The notes under the pieces are model-generated. The model saw only the letters and a list, made by a program, of their open reading frames with translations. It was not told the DNA's origin and made no database searches. Below are positions 22,266 to 33,552 of a stretch of DNA of 64,000 bases, one piece after another. The DNA is from Channallabes apus (Eukaryota > Chordata > Actinopteri > Siluriformes > Clariidae). The stretch lies in contig CM060106.1 of NCBI GenBank assembly GCA_030522415.1, positions 29,947,485-30,011,484 of the forward strand. Reading direction: 5' to 3'. Each line of letters begins with the position of its first letter. Within the stretch, counting starts at the first letter, position 1. The translations under genes and the position numbers were made by a program.

Positions 22266-23829
22266 CAGTGGCTTGCAAAAATATTCGGCCCCCTTGAACT
22301 TTTCCACATTTTGTCACATTACAGCCACAAACATGAATCAATTTTATTGGAATTCCACGTGAAAGACCAATACAAAGTGGTGTACACGTGAGAAGTGGAA
22401 CGACAATCATACATGATTCCAAACATTTTTTACAAATAAATAACTGCATGGGGTGTGCGTAATTATTCAGCCCCCTGAGTCAATACTTTGTAGAACCACC
22501 TTTTGCTGCAATTACAGCTGCCAGTCTTAGGGTATGTCTCTACCAGCTTTGCACATCTAGAGACTGAAATCCTTGCCCATTCTTCTTTGCAAAACAGCTC
22601 CAGCTCAGTCAGGTTATATGGACAGCGTTTGTGAACAGCATTTTTCAGATCTTGCCACAGATTCTCGATTGGATTTAGATCTGGACTTTGACTGGACCAT
22701 TCTAACACATGGATATGTTTTGTTTTAAACCATTCCATTGTTGCCGTGGCTTTAAGTTTAGGGTCGTTGTCCTGCTGGAAGGTGAACCTCCGCCCCAGTC
22801 TCAAGTCTTTTGCAGACTCCAAGAGGTTTTCTTCCAAGATTGCCCTGTATTTGGCTCCATCCATCTTCCCATCAACTCTGACCAGCTTCCCTGTCCCTGC
22901 TGAAGAGAAGCACCCCCAGAGCATGATGCTGCCACCACCATATTTGACAGTGGGGATGATGTGTTCAGAGTGATGTGCAGTGTTAGTTTTCCGCCACACA
23001 TAGCGTCTTGCATTTTGGCCAAAAAGTTGCATTTTGGTCCCATCTGACCAGAGCACCTTCTTCCACATATTTGCTGTGCAAACGGGACTTCTTATGGTTT
23101 TCTGTTAACAATGGCTTTCTTCTTGCCACTCTTCCATAAAGGCCAACGTTGTGCAGTGCACGACTAATAGTTGTCCTATGGACAGATTCCCCCACCTGAG
23201 CTGTAGATCTCTGCAGCTCGTCCAGAGTCACCATGGGCCTCTTGGCTGCATTTCTGATCAGCGCTCTCCTTGTTCGGCCTGTGAGTTTAGGTGGACGGCC
23301 TTGTCTTGGTAGGTTTACAGTTGTGCCATACTCCTTCCATTTCTGAATGATCGCTTGAACAGTGGCTCCGTGGGATGTTCAAGGCTTTGGAAATCTTTTT
23401 GTAGCCTAAACCTGCTTTAAATTTCTCAATAACTTTATCCCTGACCTGTCTGGTGTGTTCTTTGGACTTCATGGTGTTGTTGCTCCCAATATTCTCTTAG
23501 ACAACCTCTGAGGCCGTCACAGAGCAGCTGTATTTGTACTGACATTAGATTACACACAGGTGCTCTCTATTTAGTCATTAGCACTCATCAGGCAATGTCT
23601 ATGGGCAATTGACTGCACTCAGACCAAAGGGGGCTGAATAATTCCGCACACCCCACTTTGCAGTTATTTATTTGTAAAAAATGTTTGGAATCATGTATGA
23701 TTTTCGTTCCACTTCTCACTTTGTATTGGTCTTTCACTTGGAATTCCAATAAAATTGATTCATGTTTGTGGGTGTAATGTGACAAAATGTGGAAAAGTTC
23801 AAGGGGGCAGAATACTTTTGCTGTTGTTG
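22266..23829 (-). mobile_element. Tc1/mariner-like DNA transposon, near full length
   Basis: The element is about 1.56 kb and lies between TA dinucleotides. The left end is cagtggcttgcaaaaatatt; the opposite end, read inward, has gcaaaagtattctgccccct. The inverted repeats extend well over 100 bp (…cttttccacattttgtcac…). The outermost ~10 bp of the right end do not match the left: tgttgttg stands where gcaagccactg is expected. The transposase runs on the minus strand and is broken by frameshifts. A second copy lies at 1-1032. Confidence 0.93.
22463..23472 (-). pseudogene. Tc1-like transposase, two frameshifts
   Basis: The coding region is about 1010 bp (~336 codons), the normal size for Tc1-like transposases (~340 aa). 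The N-terminal part, from the ATG at 23472, has the helix-turn-helix region (KKISKALNIPRS). A +1 shift immediately follows this motif, near 23370. The second segment holds MVTLDELQRS and HRTTISRALHNVGLYGR. Another shift lies near 23060-23085. The last segment, 201 codons ending at 22463, holds the catalytic core: LWSDGTK (first Asp), QQDNDPK (second Asp) and NPIENLW (Glu). The first motif usually reads SDETK, so an E-to-G change is visible. The catalytic residues are present, but the frameshifts make it inactive. The protein would have cut and rejoined DNA at TA sites. Confidence 0.9.
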
Positions 23830-25819
23830 TATATATATATATATATATATATAGTGAAATCACCTATACATAAAATATGATAATTAGATTAACATTTTCT
23901 TTCTTTGGGGTAATTTAAACATAAAATATAAAAGCTAATATTTTGCCAACCTTACACTTAACAATCCAGCACATTGAAGTAAAAGATTCATTGTTTTCTC
24001 CTTCACTTTATATGCACACTACATAGCACTGCAGTGTACGATTTGCCCAATAGCAGACTATAGAAACAGACATTAGAAAAATATTGAAAAATAATGAACA
24101 ATATAGAGAACACTGTTACAAATCCAGCTGTTTCTTATAGCCATGTGTATTGATGAAAGGAACAGTCGCTCTGACTCTTTTACCCTGAACTTTTATTATG
24201 TCAAAGCATAATAACGGCTGGTAGTTGCAATACACAAAGAGAGACAAAGAGAAGTATGTTAAAGTTCATTAAAACTTTAATGAGGTCACATAATGAGGAG
24301 CAATGTTGTTTATGTGCATAAAAACTTAATGTGTAGTCAAATTATATTTCATGTTTAAGTCCTATAAAATATGCGAACACACACACACATACACACTCAC
24401 ACACATGCACGCACTGCTCTCATTAGTAAGAGAAGAGTTTTGGCCTTGGCTTTGGAGGCCAGTTTGTGCTGCTTCCCACGTACTTGCTGCTGGCCACAGA
24501 CACAAAGAAAGCTTGTGACACGAGGAAGTGTCCTCACAGAGCAGAGAGACAGAGAGATAGATAGATAGAGAGTGAGTGTCAGAAAAAAAAGAAGAGAGAG
24601 AGCGACAGCATTAGAAAGAGGGAGAGAAGGAGAACAGATGAACATTGTGACATTGTGAGTGAGGCTTAATTAAAGACAATAATGTTGTTTTTGTTGGACA
24701 TTTTTAAAAACAAAGAGACTTGCCAGGAAGGAAGAGAGATCCTGGATGTTTTACATAAAGAGAGAGAGAGGCAGATATCTTGTGGGAATAAAAAAAAACA
24801 TGATATTGGATTAAAAGTGATGTCGGGCATGTTGTTTTAACCAGTAGTTAAATACTACATTATTATGGCTAGGTGAGTTGCAAGTCTCACTATTGGCAAA
24901 GCATTGTCTCACCCCATCTGATCGGTTTGTTGTACTATATACAATTCTCTCTGTCTATTCCTCCATCACACCCGGTTTTCCTGGAATAGATTCCTACAGA
25001 TCTGATCAAAATAAAACAATTATTGAAAACAATCAGTGATCATTCTTGACATGTTCTGAGCAAAACGTCCGGTCTTGTCATATGGACGATACCACTGGAC
25101 GTTTATCATGGGAAAACTCTGTAACTGCTCAGCGCTGTCATGTTGCTGCTCTCATGGCCTTTGTGACAGTTTCACAATCTGGGTGCAGATTTTAGGCACG
25201 TAAGTGTGTGCGTGGGTGTATACGTGTTTGTGAGTCAGTAATGTCCGAGTATAAACAGACCGGCCAGCTCAGGCGAGGATAGACGTAATCCTCACTATTA
25301 CGTATCGTCAATCAGGCGTGATCTCCATACTGCTGCTGCTACTGCTGTCTCAGCACATTTCATGAACACGGCTGTTTTCTTCAGTCACTTTCTTTCTTCT
25401 TTAATTACATTCTCTCCTCTATATGTTCTTCCTATTTGAATATAATCTGCTCCTCTGTCTGTAAAAGTCCAACTGTGTAAGAGTGTCCTACCTGTACATG
25501 TACATCTTGCTTTGTATCTGAGCTTTAAGGTCTATACGCATTGCAACTGTAAAGTACCGCTAACCTTTGTTCTTTTGTACCTTTTTTGGGATTGGCAAGG
25601 TGCCACTACGGATTCTGGAACCAGTGCCTGGAATTCCTAGAGTTCTGTAAATATGTTGCATGTTTCCACTCTTTAGCCAACCAAAATTAGTTTGTTTTAG
25701 CACCAAAATGCTGCTGGTTTGGAACCAAAGACATCATTGTTTTAACCTCTATCTTGCTGATAGAAAAGCATTTCACTGGTTTCCTTAACAGTTTAGAAAA
25801 AAACTGCACGGACCTCTTA
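23830..25819. other. no recognised gene; several microsatellites
   Basis: TA repeat at 23829-23852, CA-rich tract near 24378-24412, and GA/GATA-rich tract at 24540-24630. I find no exon or named repeat. Confidence 0.4.
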
Positions 25820-26186
25820 GGGCTTTTTCACATTAGGCACGGTTGATTTGTACCACGCCCAGGAACGATGGTATATAGCAGGTGGTTGTATTCACCTACT
25901 TGGTTTATGAGCCACCATTAAGCACAAACAAACAAGAAAGTAAATTTTTTTTGTTGCTCTGCCTACCATTATTGATATTTTGGAAATTGCAAACAATGTC
26001 AATGTCTAAACAGTGATCTACTTCCGTTCCCAAGTACGATTGCTTCTGTATCTGATTTGATTCACTGTATACAGTAGTTCGGTTCTAAGAGCAGAATGAA
26101 TGTGTTCTCACTGATTAAAATGAACCAGAATTTGGGTCAGTGGTCCTTAGATGCGATCCCGGGGCCCTAATGTGAAATCTCCCTTA
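25817..26186. mobile_element. short non-autonomous DNA transposon, PIF/Harbinger-like
   Basis: The ends at 25820 (gggctttttcacattag) and at 26183 on the other strand (gggagatttcacattag) are inverted repeats, matching at 14 of 17 positions. They are flanked by tta on both sides (25817-25819 and 26184-26186), the duplication type of PIF/Harbinger elements. The 364-bp body has no coding sequence. Confidence 0.75.
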
Positions 26187-26374
26187 ATTTCTTAATTTTC
26201 CCTTAAGTACTATTTCCTATGAGCATAGCTTCTTCAGTCCTTTGCCCTAATTTGACTCCATTTATACCCTATAACCCGTTATCACACTTTCAGCAGAAAT
26301 ATAATCGTTTTCCTAATGAGTAAACCGAAGACCACGATATAAAGGTACAACTTACACAAAGATCAGACTTTTGA

Positions 26375-26640
26375 TGGGCCTGGATCCTATACCAGGAGGG
26401 TACACCTTGGACATGGTGCCAATCTATCACAGGGCACACACTCATTCACACACTACGGGCAATTTGGGAACACCAATTAGCCTAATCCCCATGTGTTTGG
26501 ACTGTGGGAGGAAACCAGAGTACCCGGAGGACACCCACCAAAAACAGGGAGAACAAGCAAACTCCATGCAAACACACCTGATGTGGGAATCGAACCTGGA
26601 ACCTGGAGGTGCAAGGCGACCATGATAACCACTAAGCCGT
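26375..26640 (-). mobile_element. V-SINE with truncated tail
   Basis: Head, central domain and part of the tail are recognisable. The last ~60 bp of the tail and its repeat are lost at the left side. Confidence 0.88.
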
Positions 26641-26765
26641 GGTTGTTGTTGTTGGTCTTTCGGCTGCTCCCGACAAGGGATCGCCACAGTGGACTATCCA
26701 GTCCGCACTACAACTTGGCACAGTTTTTACGCCGGATGCCCTTCCTGACGTGGTGACCCCTAGGA
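26641..26765 (-). mobile_element. 3' end of an RTE-like LINE
   Basis: On the minus strand it reads ggaagggcatccggcgtaaa, then cactgtggcgatcccttg, gggagcagccgaaaga and an AAC repeat. The pattern gtggcgaccc…gggaacagccgaaaga is exactly how the LINE at 38411-41005 ends, apart from the repeat unit (AAG there). The segment directly abuts the head of the V-SINE at 26375-26640. Confidence 0.7.
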
Positions 26766-27947
26766 AAACGAAAAATCTGATGCTCATTTAGCTGGCGTTC
26801 TTTTCATGGTATACAGGTAGACATTTAGTAAAGTTTCTTAACTTTATTATACACATGAAATTAGGAAGTTTTGGATGTCAGTATTGTTTTTCACATGGGA
26901 TGGTAAAATATTTTCCATCTAAAAGGAGAGCCGCTTCAGCTTTGAATCACTCTCCAGACATTGTCGATTAAATGCCAAAGTTTGTGTAATATTGCAAATT
27001 AGCAAATACTCTCCATATTACATCTGACTGTTGTAACTTTATATATAGGGTCGACATCGGCCAGACATATCTGTGTTGTCAAGGCAGACAATTGTGCAAT
27101 TATAAATCCTTCTCCTTCTTCAACTGTGTTGAAAGTGTGTTGAAATGATGCGCAGTTGGAATGTTCAGTAGGAAAGTCTTTATGATTGCAGCAGTTGTTG
27201 TTTGATATGCCAAAGGGTAAGATGTGGGTGTAAATTGTTTTTGGGAAGTACATATCCTTTTCAGGATTAGGACAGCAAGAGAGTTGCTGTTTGGTCTAAT
27301 CACACGTCCTTGCCTTTCTTTTCTTATTAATCCTACATTCCTGCTGTTTTCTCTTTCCTGTCTTTTCCCGAGCTAAGCCACTTTATTTATAGTGCCTTTA
27401 TCGTCTTCTCTGGGAAACAGCTCGCTGTTTTCATTTAGCCATACTCTTTTTCACTCTCAGACGCTCCACCCCATTTTCTCTTTTTCCTGTGTTCCCTCTC
27501 ACCCTCTTCTTGACCTCCCTCACTATTCCCTCCTTCTCCCCCACTCTTGGGCACCGTCTTTAAAAGGTCTTGGTCTGGGTGTCCCTGTACTGTGTATTGT
27601 TGGTCCTTTGGGTGTGTTGGCATGGTGACTCTGTCTTGTGTTTATCCATACAGAGTGGCTTTTCTTTTTTATTTCAGTATTCTAAGTCGTCTTTTTATTT
27701 TTGTATGCACAATTAGATTTTGCTATCTGATAAATATAAATTGGGACTTTTTATATTTATATAGTGTAGACTGGTGTATATGGCTATCCAGATAGGTAGA
27801 TTTTACACTTGATGTCATAAATATAATGGACAAAGAAGGACAGTTTTACCACTCTAGAGGTGTGAGAAGTGCATCAGGGACCTGTGTTTGGTACCTTATA
27901 GATTTATTGTTTTTTACTTAAAAATGGCTGTTTCTCACTCATCTACA
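26766..27947. other. no recognised gene; C/T-rich stretch
   Basis: The interval 27300-27560 is pyrimidine-rich on the + strand. I see no exon. Confidence 0.4.
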
Positions 27948-28270
27948 TTCTGTACCGCTTTATCCTGTATTCAGGGTCGTGGGGTCTTGGAGCCTATCCC
28001 AGGAGGCTTAGGGCACGAGGCAGGGTACACCCTGGACAGGGTGTCAATCCATCGCAGGGCACACACACATACACTCACACACTATGGGCAATTTGTGAGC
28101 GCCAATTAGCCTAACCTGCATATCTTTGGACTGTTGGGGGAAACCCACCAAGCATGGGGAGAACATGCAAACTCCATGCACACAGGGGCGGGAATCGAGC
28201 CTGGCTGGGAATTGAACCCAGATCCTGGCGGTGCAAGGCGACACTGCTAAACACTACACCACCGTGCCGC
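27948..28270 (-). mobile_element. V-SINE, nearly full length
   Basis: The tail starts with tctgtaccgctttatcctg and the head ends at accaccgtgccgcc. It has the duplicated B-box phrase (gaatcgagcctggctggg then gaattgaaccc). The terminal ATTC repeat is missing. A possible imperfect duplication (gctgtttct/gttgtttct) flanks it. Confidence 0.92.
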
Positions 28271-29299
28271 CTTGTTGTTTCTGTTTTGCTTTTTGTTTTT
28301 TTTTCTGGTAAACTGACATTGTCCCATTGCACTTAAAACAACTGAACGTGGAAAAGGTCAGTGGGGCCTCAGGGTTTTCAGGCCCGATGAAACGATTATG
28401 AAGCTCTGCTGTCCCAGAAGCTTTTCCCACACTCTGCACACTGAAGGAGCCTGGGTCTGGGCCAGGCTAACTGTTCTTGGTTAGGCCATTCTAAGGGATC
28501 CCCCTGAATGGTTTACGGCAATGTGGGGTGATTTGTTAAGCTGAGAAAGTTGGGAGAAGATCCAGATTCTCACTAAATCTCTAGAAATGTATTAGAAAAT
28601 GAGATGTAATGACTCTGGAGATGTTTAGAATCATCTTTATGGCGTTGTAATGTTCATCCTAATATTTACACATCTGATTTATTTTTCATTAAACTAGGAC
28701 CAACACATTGTGTTGGGAAGAGTTTTTTGTCCCAAGCTTTTTTTTCGCTAGCTCTCACATCTTGCAATCTTTCTCATATACAGTACATGACTTAATAAAT
28801 GCCCAGGATAAGGAAGCAGTGCCATCCCTACCACCCTGATGTCACAGACTATTTGCTTCCCCAGGATTGCGGTAACAGGGGGTTGTGACTCCCTATCTTC
28901 TCACTGTTCTGAATGTTAACCTGATGTTAGCATAGTGTTTGGTGACCCAGCATGCCGTCAGTAAATGCCCTACGGAGAGCTAAGCTCAGTGGAGTTCCCA
29001 AAAGAACCATAAAATTACAGGCATTCTGGAAAAAACACTGTGAGGTCTCAGAATGTTTAGAATACCAAGAGCCTTCCTCTGAGCATCTTAATGAACTTGA
29101 TGATCCAGCAGTTCTTTGTTATTAGTCACAGTTGAGTGTATGATACTTTGGGATGGATATAACCTGCAATGTGATGGATTCCATGTGTTTGACCAAATAT
29201 AGACAATGGAGTTGTGCGATACGATGGAATGTGATAGGTAAAATATGTTTGCTGTAAGAAAGGAAGAAAGAAGATACGCTCATGTTTCTGATTGTGGAT
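28271..29299. other. no recognised feature
   Basis: Nothing recognised apart from poly-T runs. Confidence 0.4.
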
Positions 29300-29710
29300 G
29301 TTGGATGTTTATAGATTTCAAACGGTTACTGGTTCTGCACTACCTCAACTCATCACCTCAACACCACAAAGTATTATGTTATGTTATATTTGCCATACCG
29401 TCACTTTGTTGCTCGTTTGCACATTTGCACGTGCACTTTATGTTGTCCGTTGTCTGTTGTCTCTAGGTTAGCTAGTTAGTTTTTGTTAATTTATGTTGTT
29501 TAAAAAATTTAGGTTGTCAGGTCAATCTGTCCTGTCTTGTCTCTGCTAGCCAGCTAACTAGGCCTCTTAGTTATCTAGTTTGAGCTCTTCTGTTCATTTA
29601 TGTTGTACATTTATGTTGCATGTAGCACCTTGGTCCTGGAGGAACATTGTTTCGTTTCACTGTGTACTAACTGTATATGGTTGAAGTGACAATAAAGCCA
29701 ACTTGAACTT
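29300..29710 (+). mobile_element. possible non-LTR retrotransposon 3' tail
   Basis: Near 29640-29710 the sequence runs ggaacattgtttcgtttcac then gaagtgacaataaagccaac, with an AATAAA signal. It resembles 3' ends common in fish retroelements. The upstream ~340 bp contains repeated gttagctagttag-type motifs. I cannot place the family or the exact start. Confidence 0.45.
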
Positions 29711-30243
29711 CATGTTATTTCTTTTATGATGAATGGGTTCTGGTGTTTGTGTCTCTGTGTGTGTGTTTGTGGGGGGAGTGTTTTATATCATAGTGGGGAC
29801 CAGATGTCCTCATAAGGATGGAAATAGCTCAGAGTTTTGACCTTGTCAGGTTAGCTAGTTACTGTAGGTCATTTACCTATCACATTCGTACAATGGGAAT
29901 AAATACAATAGTGATCACCATGTAATGGTCATCACCATTGACCTCTACTGCCCCTAGTTGGACTACAGAGGCTCCTAGATGCGTGGATGGAAGAGGGGAA
30001 AAAAATAAGTTTTTAAAAGAAATGTAAGCATAGCATTAATTATTGCCATTATCACTGTCCCAATAATTATTTCATGATGAAAACTGAGTGTGTGTGTATG
30101 TGTGTATGGTTTCTAGTAAGATGGCAGGATGCCAACTGTAACAACATTGTTGCTAGTTTGAGTAATGTTCTTTACTGTACATTATGACACACAGACTGAG
30201 ATAGATTTTTGTGACCTGATGCCCTCACAGATGATTTAAGGTC
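29711..30243. other. no recognised gene
   Basis: It contains a gtggggaccagatgtcctca phrase (29795 onward), seen in common fish repeats. It also holds a ~30-bp phrase, agttggactacagaggctcc (near 29957), that recurs near 55782. Confidence 0.4.

Positions 30244-30271
<28 letters not shown>
30244..30271. repeat. GT microsatellite
   Basis: Fourteen GT units without interruption. Confidence 0.97.
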
Positions 30272-30274
<3 letters not shown>

Positions 30275-30739
30275 TTGGGTGGGTCTGTTCTGTCATAACC
30301 CATTGCCAGACTGCTGCAGATGGTGTGTAGCCATGGCAACCATCCGGAGGCTACATGTGTGTGTGTGTCATGTGAAGAACATGCCGGCATGGAGCTGCCC
30401 GCGTACATTCAACACAGATGCCACCTACACACAAAACAATTATGCATGCAGCACAGGAAACCACTGCACCAGATGCATGGAGCAGCACACATGCACAGAA
30501 CATCCACAGACACAGGGAGAATCTAGAACTCACAACATCTCATCTAAATGCTCTATCTAAATGGTGTGTAATGTCTGAAACAAGGCAATGATTACTACAA
30601 TTAGCCATGCTATTATGAAACACAGGGACTAAGGGCCTTGCTGTTTATGGAACGAACTATCTTAAATTTTAAACAGGGAATTAATAAAAATTCAAAACAG
30701 AATGCTGTTTTATAATCCGAACAACAGCAACAACGACAA
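30272..30739. other. no recognised gene
   Basis: GC-average sequence with an X-box-like gtagccatggcaac at about 30327-30340. No exon recognised. Confidence 0.35.
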
Positions 30740-31335
30740 TTGTAGTCATGCAATAGATTTGTGGTCATACAGTCATGAAGTAGATTTGCAGTCATGCAGT
30801 TATGCAGTAGACTTGCAGTCATGCCGTCATGCAATTACATTTGGAGTCATGGTGTAGAGTGGAAATTATTCCATTGTAAATTATTCTACTGCAAATTACA
30901 TATTTGCACTGATGCAATAGATTTGTAGTCATGCAGTTGGTTTGCAATTATGTAGTCATAAAGCATATTACCAGTTATGGTCTAGATTTGAAAAAAAAAT
31001 GGACAGTCAGAAAAAATGTTCCTGCTGTGGGATGAATAAAGGTATATCTTATCTACAGTATCTTACAGTAGACTTGCAATCATTACATGAATTGCACTCA
31101 TGCAGTAGATTTGCAGTCATGCAGTAGATTTGCGGTCATTACAGCAGATATCCGGCCATGCAGCCATCCAGCAGATTTGCAGTAATGCAATGGATTTGCA
31201 ATCATGCAGTCATACGGTGCATTAGCAGTCATGCCCTAGATTTGCAGTCATATACTGAATTTACAATCATTCAGTGGAATTGCACTCATGCAGTGAAATT
31301 ACAGTCATGCAATATATATGCGGTCATGACAGTTA
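30740..31335. repeat. degenerate minisatellite, ~20-bp unit
   Basis: A diverged tandem array with a unit close to tgcagtcatgcagtagattt. It is densest at 30750-30850 and 31060-31335, with a more degraded middle. Open frames across it give repetitive peptides, which reflect the array and not a gene. Confidence 0.85.
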
Positions 31336-32006
31336 TTTCCTTTTAAGCCACAGATCTCTCTGATAAGATGCAGTGTAAAGTCAGTCTGTATGCCAGATAA
31401 TGTGTAAATTATGAAGAAATATGAAGACATCACAAATATTTATAGACAAATGAACTCAAATCATAATCAAAATCCAAACTCCAATATGACTGTTTGTTTG
31501 TGTTTTCATGAACTGATCTTCATGAAATGATCACAGAAGCCACAGATATAATAGATCTATGAACCTTCCTATATGCATGTTGTTTTAACCATGTATATAA
31601 TCCATGTACTGTATGAAAGAACAGGCTGGGGGAGAAAAAACAGCATGTCATGGGTACTGTATGTCTTTCCCCCCACCCAGCTTGATAAGATGACTGAACA
31701 TCATCTTCATAGTTCAGAGACATGTTATGACTGCATCAGCACGCTGGTAACAGTAACAATAACAAACAAGCGGAACTTTTTGACTGTTTATCTTAAAGTT
31801 TTATGGTCAGAGCAGGATTAATCGCGTGCAATTTGTGAATGTTGAGTTGCATAAAATGCCTGTCTTACTTAAGATCCAAACAACTTCAATAACTAAATAG
31901 TGGCAACAGTTACTATACCTTTTAATGCTTAAACATTCTTCATGAGTTAATAATCCCATCAACCTCTGTTTTTAAATTGTTATTTAATATTAAATATAAA
32001 ATCTAT
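31336..32006. other. no recognised feature
   Basis: AT-rich presumed intron. Nothing recognised. Confidence 0.4.
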
Positions 32007-32408
32007 TAAATTCGATTAGGTGGCGCGGTGGTGTAGTGGTTAGCACTGTCGCCTTGCACCTCCAGGGTCTGGGTTCGATTCCCCGGCCAGACTCGATTCC
32101 CGTCTCTGTGTGCATGGAGTTTGCATGTTCTCCCGTGCTTGGTGGGTTTCCTCCGGGTACTCCGGTTTCCTCCCACAGTCCAAAGATATGCAGGTTAGGC
32201 TAATTGGCGTTCCTAAATTGCCCGTAGTGTGTGATTGGGTGTGTGAGTGTGTGTATGTGTGTGTGCCCTGCGATGGATTGGCACCCTGTCCAGGGTGTAC
32301 CCCGCCTAGTGCCCGAAGTCTCCTGGGATAGGCTCCAGGTCCCCCGCGACCCTGAACACAGGATTAAGTGGTATAGAAAATGAATTAATGAATGAATAAA
32401 TTCGATTA
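32007..32408 (+). mobile_element. full-length V-SINE with perfect TSD
   Basis: The body from 32019 starts ggtggcgcggtggtgtagtg, includes the duplicated B-box phrase, the central domain and the tail, and ends in GAAT repeats near 32396. A perfect 12-bp duplication, taaattcgatta, lies at 32007-32018 and 32397-32408. It closely matches the copy at 20585-20944, including the wording of the TG-rich region, so both may come from one recent source lineage. Confidence 0.96.
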
Positions 32409-32440
32409 AATATTAAATATTTCTATTCGAATCTCATTCA

Positions 32441-32556
32441 CGGACTCATCTTCTATACTGCTTTATCCTGTATACAGGGTCACCCTGTATACACCCTGGA
32501 CAGGGTGTCAATCCATCGCAGGGCACACACACATACATGGATAGGGTGTCTGGAGC
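32441..32556 (-). mobile_element. V-SINE, tail-side part (rearranged), split by hAT insertion
   Basis: It holds tctatactgctttatcctgt and parts of the tail, with an apparent internal rearrangement: accctggacagggtgtcaat appears before the tctggagc that should precede it. The remainder of the same SINE continues at 33320. Confidence 0.75.
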
Positions 32557-33327
32557 TAGAGACCTGCGCGGGACAGATTTTTCGGTCCCGCTCCCGCAAG
32601 ATTCTGTCCCGCTCCCGCAAAAATATATATTATTTTCTACCGCTCCCGCCCGCAGTATTCAAGTTTTGTCCCGCTCCCGCTCGCAGAATCCTGCAGGTAA
32701 ACATATAAGTAGTTTTATTTTTACTGCTTCTTCCCGCTACTCTGTTATTTGTTTCAATTGCTTCCCTTTTGAGTATATATAAAAAAGAAACGGTTTGATT
32801 AAATGAAATGATAAACATGGACACGAACGAGGAGCTTTTCAGAACATAGAAATACACTCAGAACTCTTAGAAATAGGCTAATAATTTTAAACAAAATAAT
32901 AATAAACGTTGATTTCTCAAGTGGTCAAACAGAAAAGCATTTGGCCTAATACTGCTTCAGAACATTAGGCTTTTTTGCCTTCAGCAATGTCCAAACATTG
33001 AACATAAGTTATCCTTATTTCTCAATAATTTAGAATAAAAAAGTTCTGACCTTGTGCCTGTAAATAGTTTTTATTTTAATTTAGTCGTTTTTGTTGCTTT
33101 TGTGCAGTAGATAAATAATATAGTATTTGTTTTCAATAAATAAATTGTAAGATAATTCCATTTTGTGGGATTCATTTTATTCTCCCGCAACCCGCACATA
33201 CAGTACACGAGGACCTTACCGCTCGTACCCGCATTCACCCATCAAATCTTGTCCCGCGCCGCTCTCCGTGCGCTGGGCCCGTGGGTCCCACGGTACTCCT
33301 GCGGGAGTGCAGGACTCTACCTGGAGA
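32549..33327. mobile_element. non-autonomous hAT-like transposon inside a V-SINE
   Basis: The element at 32557-33319 (763 bp) has terminal repeats tagagacctgc and, on the other strand, tagagtcctgc. It is flanked by 8-bp sequences tctggagc (32549-32556) and cctggaga (33320-33327). Other V-SINEs here have ctggagcctatccc at this place, which shows the original target was tctggagc. The ends are GC-rich with repeated cccgctcccgc motifs, the middle is AT-rich, and no transposase is visible. Confidence 0.82.
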
Positions 33328-33552
33328 CTATCCCAGGAGACTTATAGCACGAGACAGGGTACACCCAGGACAAGAGCCAATCCTTTGCAGGACGCACATT
33401 CATACATACAGTACATTTATACGTGGGAGGAAACCGGAGTACCCAAAAGAAACCCACCAAGCATGGGAGAACATGTACTGTAAACTCCATGCACACAGAC
33501 TTGAGGCAGGAATCGAACCCAGATTCTAACCACTAAGCCACTGTGCTGTCCT
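33320..33552 (-). mobile_element. V-SINE, head-side part, continuation after hAT insertion
   Basis: It continues the tail (ctatcccaggagactta), the central domain and the head (B box ggaatcgaaccc on the + strand), with a deletion between tail and core. Together with 32441-32556 it forms one interrupted element. Confidence 0.85.

Noticed and set aside
30740..31335. CRISPR-like array
   Set aside because: The repeats are diverged, contiguous and have no spacers. It is a minisatellite in a vertebrate genome.
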